A stretch of 64,000 nucleotides of DNA, from NCBI RefSeq assembly GCF_008635795.1, contig NZ_VWRQ01000028.1:1-64000 (forward strand). Direction: 5' to 3'. The translations under genes were made by a program, and so were the position numbers. Origin of the DNA: Paenibacillus tepidiphilus. Lineage in GTDB: Bacteria; Bacillota; Bacilli; Paenibacillales; Paenibacillaceae. The notes below the pieces were generated by a model. That model had not been told where the DNA came from. It did no database searches and saw nothing but the letters and a program-made list of their open reading frames with translations. This document shows, one piece after another, positions 1 to 8,029 of the stretch (position 1 is its first letter; each line of letters begins with the position of its first letter).

Positions 1-30
1 TCTTGGTGGGGGAGGCCTCCCCCACCAAGA
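1..30. repeat. 30-bp perfect palindrome at the window edge
   Basis: The first 30 bases are identical to their own reverse complement (arms TCTTGGTGGGGGAGG). There is no T-run on the + side and the other side lies outside the window. It most likely is the stem of an intrinsic terminator for a gene lying to the left, but this cannot be confirmed from what is visible. Confidence 0.55.
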
Positions 31-121
31 GAACCATCTCACCGATGTCCCAGAAGAATACTTTTACTCTTTTACACAAACTTCTTGACGCTACCCGTAA
101 TCATTGATTTTCGGCCATATT

Positions 122-192
122 AGGTGGTGATTATCCAACTAGGCCTGTGATCATCCTCCATACAGGTGAAATTAAGTGGCGATTTTCCAACT
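122..192. repeat. Degenerate direct repeat, two copies of a 19-bp unit
   Basis: AGGTGGTGATTATCCAACT at 122-140 and AAGTGGCGATTTTCCAACT at 174-192 differ at three positions and are 52 bp apart. On the minus strand both copies end in a short frame reading SW(K/I)I(A/T)T followed by a stop, so the duplication includes the 3' end of the broken frame described next. Confidence 0.5.
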
Positions 193-392
193 GTAGCTGT
201 AGGAGCTGGCTTCTAGTGGATTCGTCACCTGGAAACGATAATCATCCGGAAATCCGGTGCAGGCAGCGGCCGGAGGACTGTAACTTCCCTTGATGTCATA
301 GGCTTCCGGCCTGATACGGAAAAATTCAAGTTCAGCTTAATATAAAGCTCATACTTCCTTGCGGACGAGATCAGACCAGACGGACTAATTGC
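172..392 (-). pseudogene. Possible decayed protein-coding fragment
   Basis: On the minus strand two overlapping frames without a start codon look protein-like. One runs from a stop at 393-395 through GLISSARKYELYIKLNLNF; the other continues through RIRPEAYDIKGSYSPP to YSYSWKIAT and a stop at 172. They would join across the run of five A (T on the minus strand) at 320-324, as after a one-base frameshift. I do not recognise the family. The rest of the 1-426 stretch holds nothing else I can support. It could equally be chance open frame; the call rests only on residue composition and the homopolymer at the joint. Confidence 0.3.
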
Positions 393-426
393 TTACACCA
401 TAAAGAACCGTTCTGCGTTTAGCCGG

Positions 427-1020
427 TCATAAGTAGCCGTCAGTATGGATCACCTGGAGCAGCGGCCAGATGGCCGGCCAGTTTTTTTTGGCGACACGTG
501 CTTCGTAGACCGGCTGCAGCTCCCGGCTCGCCTGGAAGAACGGTGTCGCGCTGATCCGCAGCTCCATGCAATCCTTGACCCCGTGCGGAGCTGCCAGCAT
601 GACTTGTCCCTCGGAGTCCAGCGAAAGGCCAAGTGCCGTCGCCGTTTCGGGGAAATGGGCCATTCCGTCTGTGGAAGACGTATATGGAGCCACATTATTA
701 ACGGTATGCATTCTGGCCTGGTTCTTGACCGACCAAGGGAAGGCCGGAGCGGCGGCCCGCAGACGGGCTTCCCAATGCTTCTCCGTTTCCTCCCGGATAT
801 TACCGGGATCGAAGTAAATCACATCGATATCCGGCAGAGGGGTACGTTCGGCAAAGCCATGCTGCACATCCCACACCTTGGACCGCACGAACCCGGCGCA
901 TATCCACCAGTCCGGCAATTGCAGCTTTGCGGCCGCCGTCAGAATCGCCATCATCCACTCATCTTCCCGTACAGCCTGCAGCAGGTCTTCTTCATTATGT
1001 ATTCGTAGTATAGTCATCAT
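427..1020 (-). CDS. Nucleotidyltransferase-family protein (DUF925 / NTP_transf_6 type)
   Basis: A 198-residue soluble protein. The segment WWICAGFVRSKVWDVQHGF followed about 10 residues on by LPDIDVIYFDP matches the pattern of the NTP_transf_6 family, in which a Gly-containing turn and an acidic D-x-D-x pair form the metal site of a nucleotidyltransferase fold. The substrate of this family is unknown, so no reaction is assigned. The start chosen is the ATG at 1020, because GGAG lies 6 bases upstream; an ATG at 1053 has no such site. It stands alone, divergent from the sigma-factor gene at 1268, with 247 bp between them. Confidence 0.75.
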   Translation of the reverse strand: MMTILRIHNEEDLLQAVREDEWMMAILTAAAKLQLPDWWICAGFVRSKVWDVQHGFAERTPLPDIDVIYFDPGNIREETEKHWEARLRAAAPAFPWSVKNQARMHTVNNVAPYTSSTDGMAHFPETATALGLSLDSEGQVMLAAPHGVKDCMELRISATPFFQASRELQPVYEARVAKKNWPAIWPLLQVIHTDGYL

Positions 1021-1267
1021 TCCCAGCTCCGTTTCGTATAACGCTGTGTCCAATAGTCATCCAGTTTATTATCGCACAGTAGCCAGGGTGTTCTTATGTT
1101 AAATTAACGAACTTTTATTCGCATGGTTTGTATACGCCGGAATATAGCTGGTCGGTGAATTTGCAATCAGCTTCTCGGTCTATGGAAAAAAATTATGCCG
1201 GACACGTTCTATCGGGCACTTTTGGCGGGAGTGAGGTGTTATAGAAGTATACAAGCCAAGGAGGTGT

Positions 1268-1876
1268 ATGGTTACGGCACAGGAAACGATGATCGATGGC
1301 TGGGAATTGGAGGGGCTCATCCTCAAGGTGCAGGCAGGAGAGACGGAGGTCTACGCCCGCATTGTAGAGGTGTTCCAGCAGCCGATCTACAGGTATTGCT
1401 GCCGGCTGCTCGGCAACCGGCAGGATGCCGAGGATGCGGTGCAGGACATCTTGGTCAAAGCGTATCAATCGCTCAGGAGGTACAAGCCGGATGTCAGCTT
1501 CTCGGCATGGCTGTACCGGATCGCGTGCAACCACTGCCTGAATCTGCTGCGCAGGCGCCGTCTGCAGGGCAGGGTGCTGCGGGTTCTCCGGCCGGAGACT
1601 GCCGCAGCGGGACCTGAGCAGGAGCTGGAGGCACGGCTTTACAGTCCGCAGCTGGCGGCGGCGCTCTGCAGGTTATCCCTGGAGGAGCGTAATCTGCTGG
1701 TGCTGCGGGTATTCGAGGAATTGACGTTTCTCGAGATCAGCCAGATTCTGCATGTCAGCCCGAACGCACTGCATAAGCGGATGGAACGGATCAAGGGTAA
1801 GGTAAGGGAAGCAATGCATAATGAGGAGGGGATCGTATGGGAAGAACGGGAATCCGCCCTGAGTACGAAGATATAA
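1268..1876 (+). CDS. RNA polymerase sigma factor, ECF subfamily
   Basis: A 202-residue sigma-70 family protein. Region 2 is visible at residues about 35-95: RYCCRLLGNRQDAEDAVQDI is the region 2.1-2.2 core-binding helix and FSAWLYRIACNHCLNLLRRR is region 2.4, which reads the -10 element. Region 4 at about 130-185 (LSLEERNLLVLRVFEELTF, then EISQILHVSPNALHKRMERI) is the -35 reading helix-turn-helix. The start has AAGGAGG 5 bases upstream. Its 3' end overlaps the next gene by 40 bp, the usual arrangement of an ECF factor and its anti-sigma factor, so translation of the two is probably coupled. The stimulus and regulon cannot be read from the sequence. Confidence 0.92.
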   Translation: MVTAQETMIDGWELEGLILKVQAGETEVYARIVEVFQQPIYRYCCRLLGNRQDAEDAVQDILVKAYQSLRRYKPDVSFSAWLYRIACNHCLNLLRRRRLQGRVLRVLRPETAAAGPEQELEARLYSPQLAAALCRLSLEERNLLVLRVFEELTFLEISQILHVSPNALHKRMERIKGKVREAMHNEEGIVWEERESALSTKI

Positions 1877-2826
1877 TGGAGGCTGCAGGCCGTGCGGAGC
1901 AGCTGCCAAGAATCGAGGTTACCCGGCAGGTGATGGGGCGGATTGCTGCACTCGAAGCCGGACGGACCCGGCGCGGGCCCAGGCTGATGGGTAAAACGGC
2001 CGCCGCAGCAGGAATGCTGACCATGCTGCTGCTGGTTACGGTGACAGCCTATGCGGCTACGGAATATATACAGATTCGCAATTCTGCCGGAAAGGTAAAA
2101 GTGCAGCATGTTCAGGATGATACAGGATGGCCTAAAATCGGTCCTGATAATCCCGAGAACTCTTCCGGCAACCCTTATGAGTGGAAGGTCCAGAGCCTGG
2201 CCAAGCCCGGCGAGCTGATGGCGTATTATGTCAGGGGTACGGAGCCGTCCACCCCGGAATCCGCTCTACAGTTCTCATATAAAGAGCAACGTCTGACGGA
2301 TTACAGCGCTTTCATAAAAGAGATGAAGCGCACCGGAGCGCCGCTGCTTCCGCAGCAGGCGGGCGGGTACGCCTTTAAGTATGGCGGAGTGTATGCCAAT
2401 CATCCGGGAACGGCAGAGCTGGAGAGTGACCCTGTATACCGTCAAGCGCTGAGTGAGCTGGTCGGAGAAGCACGGACCGACAAGACCAGAAACTTGTTTG
2501 TGAAGGCTGTGCCCTGGAGCAAGGCGGCAGGGGTAAATGCGACCTACACCAAGGGTGGAGCCGTCGTCGGGATCTTGGCAACACCGCTTAACGGCGCTAA
2601 TATACAGGTAGGACAGAAAGCAGAAACTACGGCAGAGATAATTGAGGTAGAAGGGCGTGAGGTGGTTTATAACCATACCGTCAGACCCGAGGTCAGCTAC
2701 CATTATTTGAACTGGTACAATGAGAAGCAGGATCACTATTACACGGTAAGCACATACGGCGACAGGGAACTCAGCAAGGAGCAGCTCCTGCAGTTGGCCG
2801 GAGAGCTGATCAGAGGCGGGCTGTAG
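1837..2826 (+). CDS. Probable membrane anti-sigma factor / DUF4179-like protein
   Basis: A 329-residue protein with a cytoplasmic N-terminal part of about 55 residues rich in Arg and Glu, one membrane segment near residues 58-78 (TAAAAGMLTMLLLVTVTAYA), and an extracytoplasmic C-terminal domain of about 250 residues. This is the topology of anti-sigma factors that hold ECF sigma factors at the membrane. No zinc-binding HxxxCxxC motif is present, so it is not a classical ZAS protein. GAGGAGGGG upstream of the ATG at 1837 supports a start inside the sigma gene. The role is inferred from the overlap with the sigma gene and the topology. Confidence 0.7.
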   Translation: MGRTGIRPEYEDIMEAAGRAEQLPRIEVTRQVMGRIAALEAGRTRRGPRLMGKTAAAAGMLTMLLLVTVTAYAATEYIQIRNSAGKVKVQHVQDDTGWPKIGPDNPENSSGNPYEWKVQSLAKPGELMAYYVRGTEPSTPESALQFSYKEQRLTDYSAFIKEMKRTGAPLLPQQAGGYAFKYGGVYANHPGTAELESDPVYRQALSELVGEARTDKTRNLFVKAVPWSKAAGVNATYTKGGAVVGILATPLNGANIQVGQKAETTAEIIEVEGREVVYNHTVRPEVSYHYLNWYNEKQDHYYTVSTYGDRELSKEQLLQLAGELIRGGL

Positions 2827-2884
2827 GCAGATCGACGCCTGCCATTCGGGGAGACGTGTAAACTGCAACGAACAGTGAAAAAGA

Positions 2885-3036
2885 GCACTAGCACGACAGG
2901 GCAGCCAGACAACGGGGCGACTGGATAGCTGGGTAACCGATAACGGGACGACTGTACGACTGGACAACCGACAACGGGACGACTGTACGACTGGACAACC
3001 GACAACAGGGCAACTGTACGACTGGATAACTGCACA
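2885..3036. repeat. Degenerate 31-bp minisatellite
   Basis: From about 2945 to 3037 the unit ACGACTGTACGACTGGACAA plus CCGACAACGGG repeats with a period of 31 bp in two near-identical copies and a third diverged copy; more diverged copies extend back to about 2885. It sits between the anti-sigma gene and the terminator, in non-coding DNA. The wording of the unit (GACTG, GGACAAC, CCG) resembles the octamer array at 63.3 kb. Confidence 0.8.
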
Positions 3037-3039
3037 ACA

Positions 3040-3076
3040 CCAAGAAAGCTCTCCGCAGCCCGGAGAGCTTTCTTGG
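3040..3076. terminator. Bidirectional intrinsic terminator between anti-sigma gene and odhB
   Basis: A perfect 16-bp stem (CCAAGAAAGCTCTCCG at 3040-3055 with 3061-3076) with a 5-base loop lies between convergent genes. The outer part of the stem is A/T-rich on both strands, and it can serve transcription from both sides. Confidence 0.8.
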
Positions 3077-3123
3077 CGTATGAGGATGCTGCCCCTTCAT
3101 GGGCAGCGCTGGCGGTAAGGAGC

Positions 3124-4464
3124 TTAGCCCTCCAGCAGCAGCGCTTCCGGATCTTCCAGCAGCTCTTTCACCTTGACCAGGAAGCTGACTGCTTCCGAGC
3201 CGTCGACAATGCGGTGATCGTAAGACAGCGCGATGTACATCATCGGCCGGTTGACGGTCCGCTCTTCGTCGAGGGCGATCGGACGCAGCTGGATCTTGTG
3301 CATACCGAGAATGCCCACCTGCGGGGTATTCAGGATCGGCGTCGAGAGCAGGGAGCCGAATACACCGCCGTTGGTGATCGTGAAGGTGCCGCCCTGCAGC
3401 TCCTGCAGGCTGAGCGTGTTGGCACGTGCTTTGCCGGCCAGCTCGCCGATCTGCCGCTCGATCTCCGGGAAGCTGAGCCGGTCGGCGTCGCGGACGACCG
3501 GCACGACCAGCCCTTCCTTGGCGGCGACGGCGATGCCGATGTCATAGTATTTCTTAATGACAAGATCTTCGCCGTCGATCTCCGCATTCAGCAGCGGATA
3601 AGCCTTGAGCGCGCCGATGACCGCCTTCGTGAAGAAGGACATGAAGCCGAGGCTGACATCGTGCTTCTCCTTGAAGCCATCCTTGCGGCGCTTGCGGATG
3701 TCGAGGATGGCCGTCATATCCACCTCGTTGAAGGTGGTCAGCATGGCCGCCGTCTGCTGCGCTTCGACAAGACGGCTGGCAATCGTCAGCCGCCGTCGCG
3801 ACATGCGCTTGCGCTCCGCCGGCTTGCCGTCCCCGCCCTGCGGCGCGGACCCCGCCGCAGGTCTCGCCTGCGCCGGCGCTGCGCTTGCCGCCGGCGCTGC
3901 AGGCGCGGCTTGCGGAGCCGCCGCGCCGTGGCCCTTCACATCGGCCTGCCCGATCCGGCCGATGGGGTCGCGGGGGCTGACCTCGCCGAGGTCAATGCCC
4001 CGCTCCCGCGCGAGCTTGCGCGCCCCCGGCGTAGCCAGGGCCGCATGGCCTGCCGCCGCTTCCGGTGCGGCGGCTGATTGCGCTGCGGCGGGCGCTTCCG
4101 CCGCAGCAGACCCGGCGGCCGGGGCTTCGCCGCCGCTGGCACCCGCGCTGCTGCCGGCACCCGCAGCGCCGCCACCGGCGGCACTGTCCGCAGCCGCGCT
4201 GCCTGCGCCCGCAGCCGTACCGCTGTCCGCCGCGCTGCCGATAATGCCGATCGTCTCGCCGACGGCCACATTCTCGCCGGCCTGGCGCAGAATGGACGAG
4301 ATCACGCCGTCTGCCTCGGCGCTGATCTCCAGGTTCACCTTGTCGGTCTCAAGCTCGGCAAGCACGTCGCCCTGGCCGACCGTGTCGCCCTCCTGCACCA
4401 GCCATTTGTAGATCGTTCCTTCGGAAATCGATTCGCCCAAGTCGGGTACTTTAATTTCGGACAC
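3124..4464 (-). CDS. odhB: Dihydrolipoyllysine-residue succinyltransferase, E2 of 2-oxoglutarate dehydrogenase
   Basis: This is the core acyltransferase of the 2-oxoglutarate dehydrogenase complex in the TCA cycle; it moves the succinyl group from lipoyl-lysine to CoA. The N-terminal lipoyl domain (about 1-76) carries the lipoylated lysine in ETDKVNLEI (K42). A long Ala/Pro/Gly linker leads to an E1/E3-binding domain (ATPGARKLARERGIDLGEVS). The catalytic domain fills the C-terminal half and ends with SYDHRIVDGS, holding the active-site His417 and Asp421. Length of 446 residues is normal. The start is GTG at 4464, with GGGGAGG about 9 bases upstream. It lies 53 bp downstream of odhA, in one operon. 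No E3 (lpd) gene is adjacent, as is usual in Bacilli. Confidence 0.96.
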   Translation of the reverse strand: MSEIKVPDLGESISEGTIYKWLVQEGDTVGQGDVLAELETDKVNLEISAEADGVISSILRQAGENVAVGETIGIIGSAADSGTAAGAGSAAADSAAGGGAAGAGSSAGASGGEAPAAGSAAAEAPAAAQSAAAPEAAAGHAALATPGARKLARERGIDLGEVSPRDPIGRIGQADVKGHGAAAPQAAPAAPAASAAPAQARPAAGSAPQGGDGKPAERKRMSRRRLTIASRLVEAQQTAAMLTTFNEVDMTAILDIRKRRKDGFKEKHDVSLGFMSFFTKAVIGALKAYPLLNAEIDGEDLVIKKYYDIGIAVAAKEGLVVPVVRDADRLSFPEIERQIGELAGKARANTLSLQELQGGTFTITNGGVFGSLLSTPILNTPQVGILGMHKIQLRPIALDEERTVNRPMMYIALSYDHRIVDGSEAVSFLVKVKELLEDPEALLLEG

Positions 4465-4517
4465 AGGCCGTTACCTCCCCAAACATAATAGTTTACGTTA
4501 TCATGACACCGTCCCCG

Positions 4518-7385
4518 TTAAGAGGACGGTACAGCCGCTTGTACTTGCGAGTTCAATTTCAGGGCTTCCGTAACAATGCGCCGCTGCTCGAAGCTGTGCA
4601 CGTCGGCATATCCGCTGGCCGGGCTGGAACGATCCGGACGGCCGATATACTGTACCTTGGCGTTCTGCGGAGCGATGGCGCGCAGCCGGGGCTCCGCGAA
4701 GCTCCAGCCGCCCATATTCTTCGGCTCCTCCTGGACCCATACGATCTCCTGCAGGGAGCGCAGCGTATTCAGCTGCGCGGCCAGCTCACGTTCCGGGAAC
4801 GGATAGAGCTGCTCCAGGCGGAGGATATGCAGCCAGGAGAAGTCCTGGCCCTTTGCTCCCTCCAGCTCGGCCTGCAGGTCGACGGCAACCTTGCCGCTGC
4901 AGATAATCAGCCGCTTCACTTCGGCAGGCTTGCCGCCGAGCAGCGGCTCCGGCAGCACCGGCTGGAAGGCACCCGAGGCCAGCTCGGCGCCGGAGGAGGT
5001 GCTGCGCGGGTTGCGGATCAGGCTCTTCGGAGCCATGAGAACCAGCGGCCGGGCCTCCGGACTTCCGCACAGCGCCGCCTGGCGGCGCAGCAGATGGAAA
5101 TACTGGGCGGCGGTGGAGAGGTTGGCCACGGTCCAGTTCTCCTCGGCCGACAATTGCAGATACCGTTCCAGTCTGCCGCTGGAATGCTCCGGCCCCTGGC
5201 CTTCGTAACCATGGGGCAGCAGGATAACCAGGTTGCTGCGCTGCGTCCACTTCGCACGTCCGGCGGAGATGAACTGGTCGAAGATGACCTGTGCGGCGTT
5301 GGCGAAGTCGCCGTATTGGGCTTCCCACAGCACCAGCGTCTCCGGGGCAAAGACATTATACCCGTACTCATAGCCCAGTACCGAGGCTTCCGACAGCGGG
5401 CTGTTGTACACGCCGAAGGAAGCGCGGGAAGAGCTGAGGTGGTTCAGCGGCGAGAACAGCTTGCCGTTCTCGCTGTCATGCAGCACAAGATGACGGTGGG
5501 CGAAGGTGCCGCGCTGCGAATCCTGGCCGCTGAGGCGGATCGGTGTGCCGTCCTTCAGGATCGTAGCGAAGGCCAGCGTCTCGGCCAGCGCCCAGTCCAC
5601 ACGTTCACTGTCCTGCAGCGCATCCTTGCGCCGCTGGAGAATCCGCTCCAGCTTCGGATATACCTTGAATCCATCCGGTACTGTCAGCAGCTCGCGGTTG
5701 ATCTCCTGCAGAGTTGTCAGCGGAACTGCGGTGGAATGCTGCACCGGGGTATCCTGCTCCAGCGCTACGGCAGCTTTGGACTCGCCCTTCTTCTGTTTGC
5801 TGGATTTCATGGCGTCAAAGGCTTCTTGAAGCACGCGCTCCGCATCGGCGGACATCTGCTGGACCTCTTCGGCTGTGACCGCCTTATCGCGCTGCAGGCG
5901 CTCGGCGTAGATCCGGTATACGGTAGGGTGCTTGCGTACCTTGCCGTATACCAGCGGCTGGGTCGTTTCCGGATCATCCATCTCGTTGTGGCCATGGCGG
6001 CGGTAGCCAATGAGGTCAATCAGGAAATCCTTCTTGAACAACCGGCGGTACGCGCTGGCCAGCCGGACGGCGGCGATGCAGGCCTCGGGATCATCGGCAT
6101 TGACATGCACGATCGGGATCTCATAGCCCTTGGCCAGGTCACTGGCATAGTGGGTGGAACGGGAGTCCTCGCTTTCCGTCGTGAAGCCGATCCGGTTGTT
6201 GACGATAATATGCACCGTACCGCCGTTCTGATAACCCTTGAGCTTGCTGATATTCAGCGTCTCAGCCACAATGCCCTCACCAGGGAAGGCGGCGTCGCCG
6301 TGCATCAGCACGGCCATAGCCTTGCTGGTGTCGTGCTTCGGCAGACCCGGCTTGCTGCGGTCCTCCTGGGCGGCGCGGGCGAAGCCCTCTACCACGGGAT
6401 TGACGAATTCCAGATGGCTCGGATTATTGGCCAGCGTAATTCGGGTGCGTACGGTCTCGCCTTCGCGTACGGCGCGGTCAGCGCCCAGATGGTACTTCAC
6501 ATCGCCGCTCCAGCCATAGGTGACGCCCATGGAGCCCTCGGACGGGAACAGCTCCTTGTTCGGAGAATGATGGAACTCCGAGAAAATAATATCATACGGC
6601 TTGCCCAGAATATGGGCCAGCACGTTCAGCCGGCCGCGGTGGGCCATACCCATAAGAATATGCTCTGCACCGTCATGGGCGGCGTTACGGACGATTTCAT
6701 CCAGCATCGGGACGAGTGCGTCGTTCCCTTCCAGGCTGAAGCGCTTCTGGCCGACAAAGGTCTTATGCAGGAAGGTTTCGAACTGCTCCACCTGGATCAG
6801 GCGTTTCAGCAGCTCCTTGCGCTCCGTGCCGGTCAGCGCTGCGGGGAATGTATTCGATTCCGCCTGCTTGTTCAGCCACACCAGCTCCTTCTCATCATGC
6901 ACATGCCCGAACTCGTAGGCGATGCTTTGCGTGTAAGCCTGACGCATCCGGTGAACGGCATCCCAGGCGGTTTGGACATCGGCCGGTGCATTCTCCCAGA
7001 TGAGCGAAGCCGGCATCGCCAGGAGGTCCTCCCGGGTCAGGTCATAGGTTTCAAATTCCAGCCATTTGGCCATCGGGTTCTCCGCGCGGAGCAGCGGATC
7101 GATATTAGCCGCCCGGTGTCCATGTATTCGAATGTTCGCGATCAGCTTGGAGGCGCGGACGGCCTTCTTCAGCAGATCGGCATCTGCCGAAGCTGCCGGC
7201 CGGGGCGCCGGTTCGTTCTCCGCGGCTAAAGGCGGCGGGCCCGAACGCGTAAACAGCTCGCGGAAATGCTCCTCAACGGATGAAGGATTTTGGATGAATT
7301 GCTCATACTTTTCCTGAATGTAGCCCAGGTTGGGGCCGTAATATTTGCTCCAGACTGAATCATGATAGGGCTCTTTGGCTGCCAT
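4518..7385 (-). CDS. odhA: 2-oxoglutarate dehydrogenase E1 component
   Basis: A 955-residue thiamine-diphosphate enzyme that decarboxylates 2-oxoglutarate and hands the succinyl group to OdhB. Visible landmarks are the N-terminal segment YYGPNLGYIQEKYEQF typical of SucA/OdhA, the cofactor region LMGMAHRGRLNVLAHILGKP, HGDAAFPGEGIVAETLN with downstream NNRIGFTT (ThDP/Mg site), and RRHGHNEMDDP. The C-terminal transketolase-like half includes LPHGYEGQGPEHSS. The ATG at 7385 is chosen because GGGAGG lies 8 bases upstream; an in-frame ATG at 7415 has no ribosome-binding site. B. subtilis OdhA is of similar length (about 940). Transcription into odhB is expected. Confidence 0.97.
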   Translation of the reverse strand: MAAKEPYHDSVWSKYYGPNLGYIQEKYEQFIQNPSSVEEHFRELFTRSGPPPLAAENEPAPRPAASADADLLKKAVRASKLIANIRIHGHRAANIDPLLRAENPMAKWLEFETYDLTREDLLAMPASLIWENAPADVQTAWDAVHRMRQAYTQSIAYEFGHVHDEKELVWLNKQAESNTFPAALTGTERKELLKRLIQVEQFETFLHKTFVGQKRFSLEGNDALVPMLDEIVRNAAHDGAEHILMGMAHRGRLNVLAHILGKPYDIIFSEFHHSPNKELFPSEGSMGVTYGWSGDVKYHLGADRAVREGETVRTRITLANNPSHLEFVNPVVEGFARAAQEDRSKPGLPKHDTSKAMAVLMHGDAAFPGEGIVAETLNISKLKGYQNGGTVHIIVNNRIGFTTESEDSRSTHYASDLAKGYEIPIVHVNADDPEACIAAVRLASAYRRLFKKDFLIDLIGYRRHGHNEMDDPETTQPLVYGKVRKHPTVYRIYAERLQRDKAVTAEEVQQMSADAERVLQEAFDAMKSSKQKKGESKAAVALEQDTPVQHSTAVPLTTLQEINRELLTVPDGFKVYPKLERILQRRKDALQDSERVDWALAETLAFATILKDGTPIRLSGQDSQRGTFAHRHLVLHDSENGKLFSPLNHLSSSRASFGVYNSPLSEASVLGYEYGYNVFAPETLVLWEAQYGDFANAAQVIFDQFISAGRAKWTQRSNLVILLPHGYEGQGPEHSSGRLERYLQLSAEENWTVANLSTAAQYFHLLRRQAALCGSPEARPLVLMAPKSLIRNPRSTSSGAELASGAFQPVLPEPLLGGKPAEVKRLIICSGKVAVDLQAELEGAKGQDFSWLHILRLEQLYPFPERELAAQLNTLRSLQEIVWVQEEPKNMGGWSFAEPRLRAIAPQNAKVQYIGRPDRSSPASGYADVHSFEQRRIVTEALKLNSQVQAAVPSS

Positions 7386-7865
7386 GAATACATCCTCCCA
7401 ACGGATGGTCTCCATTAAGCGCAGGCCAGGCTGCCGGCGTTTGATGGAGCTGTGATGGTTGCGGTTTCATTTCACATCTATTGTGCAACTTTCGAGCGGC
7501 GTAATCAATTCATACTTTCGTGCAATCCGTTCGCAAAACGGTATGATTCAGGGCGTAATCCATACAGAAACTCTATAAGTTTTATTTATAAAAAACCAGG
7601 GATGCTTAAAACATTTTTATGATGCAAATGTTTATGGCGGAACTTGATTAGCAGTTAAAAAAATGGGTAATAATTTCTATACTTTCAGGTATTAAGCCCC
7701 GTTTCATACATACTCCTGATTTTAAAGTCCCGTGCTTCACAATATTCGTCCAATATATACAAACAGGTGCAAAAGGGCGCCAAAATAAGAGATTGTTTGC
7801 TCATTCTTATTATAATATATTTCCACAAAACGACACACTTTTCAGTCAAAATGCTATACAATGTA
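7386..7865. other. Non-coding region between divergent odhA and the c-di-GMP riboswitch
   Basis: About 480 bp without a credible gene. It must contain the odhA promoter (reading left) and the promoter of the riboswitch transcript (reading right). A TATACAAT at 7855-7862 could be the -10 element of the latter, but no good -35 is visible. AT content rises toward 7800-7860. Confidence 0.5.
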
Positions 7866-7870
7866 CTTGC

Positions 7871-7877
7871 AGAGAAC
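7871..7877 (-). promoter_or_regulatory. Candidate SinR half-site upstream of the sinI-like gene
   Basis: AGAGAAC here is the reverse complement of GTTCTCT, which fits the B. subtilis SinR half-site GTTCTYT. It lies just downstream of the possible -10 element at 7855-7862, where a bound repressor would block transcription. A single 7-base match is weak evidence; it is noted because the same motif recurs before tapA. Confidence 0.3.
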
Positions 7878-7913
7878 GGTTACACTAGTTTTAGCCAGAT
7901 CCTTTCATGTGAA

Positions 7914-8005
7914 GGATCCAGTAAAGGGTAAACCTGCCGAAAGGCAGGGGCACAAAGTCTCGGGTCTAATGTAGCGATACTACGACGGCCGGACTGCCTG
8001 GGGAC
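7914..8005 (+). promoter_or_regulatory. Cyclic-di-GMP class I riboswitch (GEMM-I)
   Basis: The sequence follows the GEMM-I consensus step by step. AAAGGGTAAACC is followed by a stem capped by the GAAA tetraloop (CCTGCC-GAAA-GGCAGG, 7933-7948), then GGCACAAAGTCTCGGGTCTAA, a second hairpin (TGTAG-CGATA-CTACG), and the closing block GACGGCCGGACTGCC. The ends can pair as P1 (CCAG 7918-7921 with CTGG 7998-8001). The GNRA loop, the CAAAG and CGGGTCTAA blocks and the GCC-GG-TGCC tail are the parts that contact the ligand or dock the two helices. It is on the same strand as, and about 25 bases before, a SinI-like gene, so it is placed to control that gene. Confidence 0.9.
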
Positions 8006-8007
8006 GC

Positions 8008-8029
8008 GAAAATCTTAGGAGGAGATTTC
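8008..8029 (+). promoter_or_regulatory. Ribosome-binding-site hairpin, possible riboswitch expression platform
   Basis: AAATCT (8010-8015) pairs with AGATTT (8023-8028), with a further G8008-C8029 pair, and leaves TAGGAGG in the loop. The Shine-Dalgarno AGGAGG (8017-8022) of the sinI-like gene is therefore presented in or held by a small hairpin directly behind the aptamer. No terminator with a U-tract is seen between aptamer and start codon, which argues for control of translation rather than of transcription. How the aptamer would alter this hairpin is not evident. Confidence 0.5.

Noticed and set aside
3073..4411. Long + strand frames opposite odhB, Ala/Arg/Pro-rich
   Set aside because: They mirror the Ala/Pro linker of OdhB; low-complexity, no start signals.
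4503..7229. A 908-codon open frame on the + strand opposite odhA
   Set aside because: It is antisense to a fully convincing odhA with all E1 motifs. Long antisense frames are expected in GC-rich genes, and no ribosome-binding site or protein motif is present.
7386..7415. Start of odhA at the upstream ATG 7415
   Set aside because: No ribosome-binding site precedes it, while ATG 7385 has GGGAGG at 8 bases; the ten extra residues include the translated ribosome-binding site.
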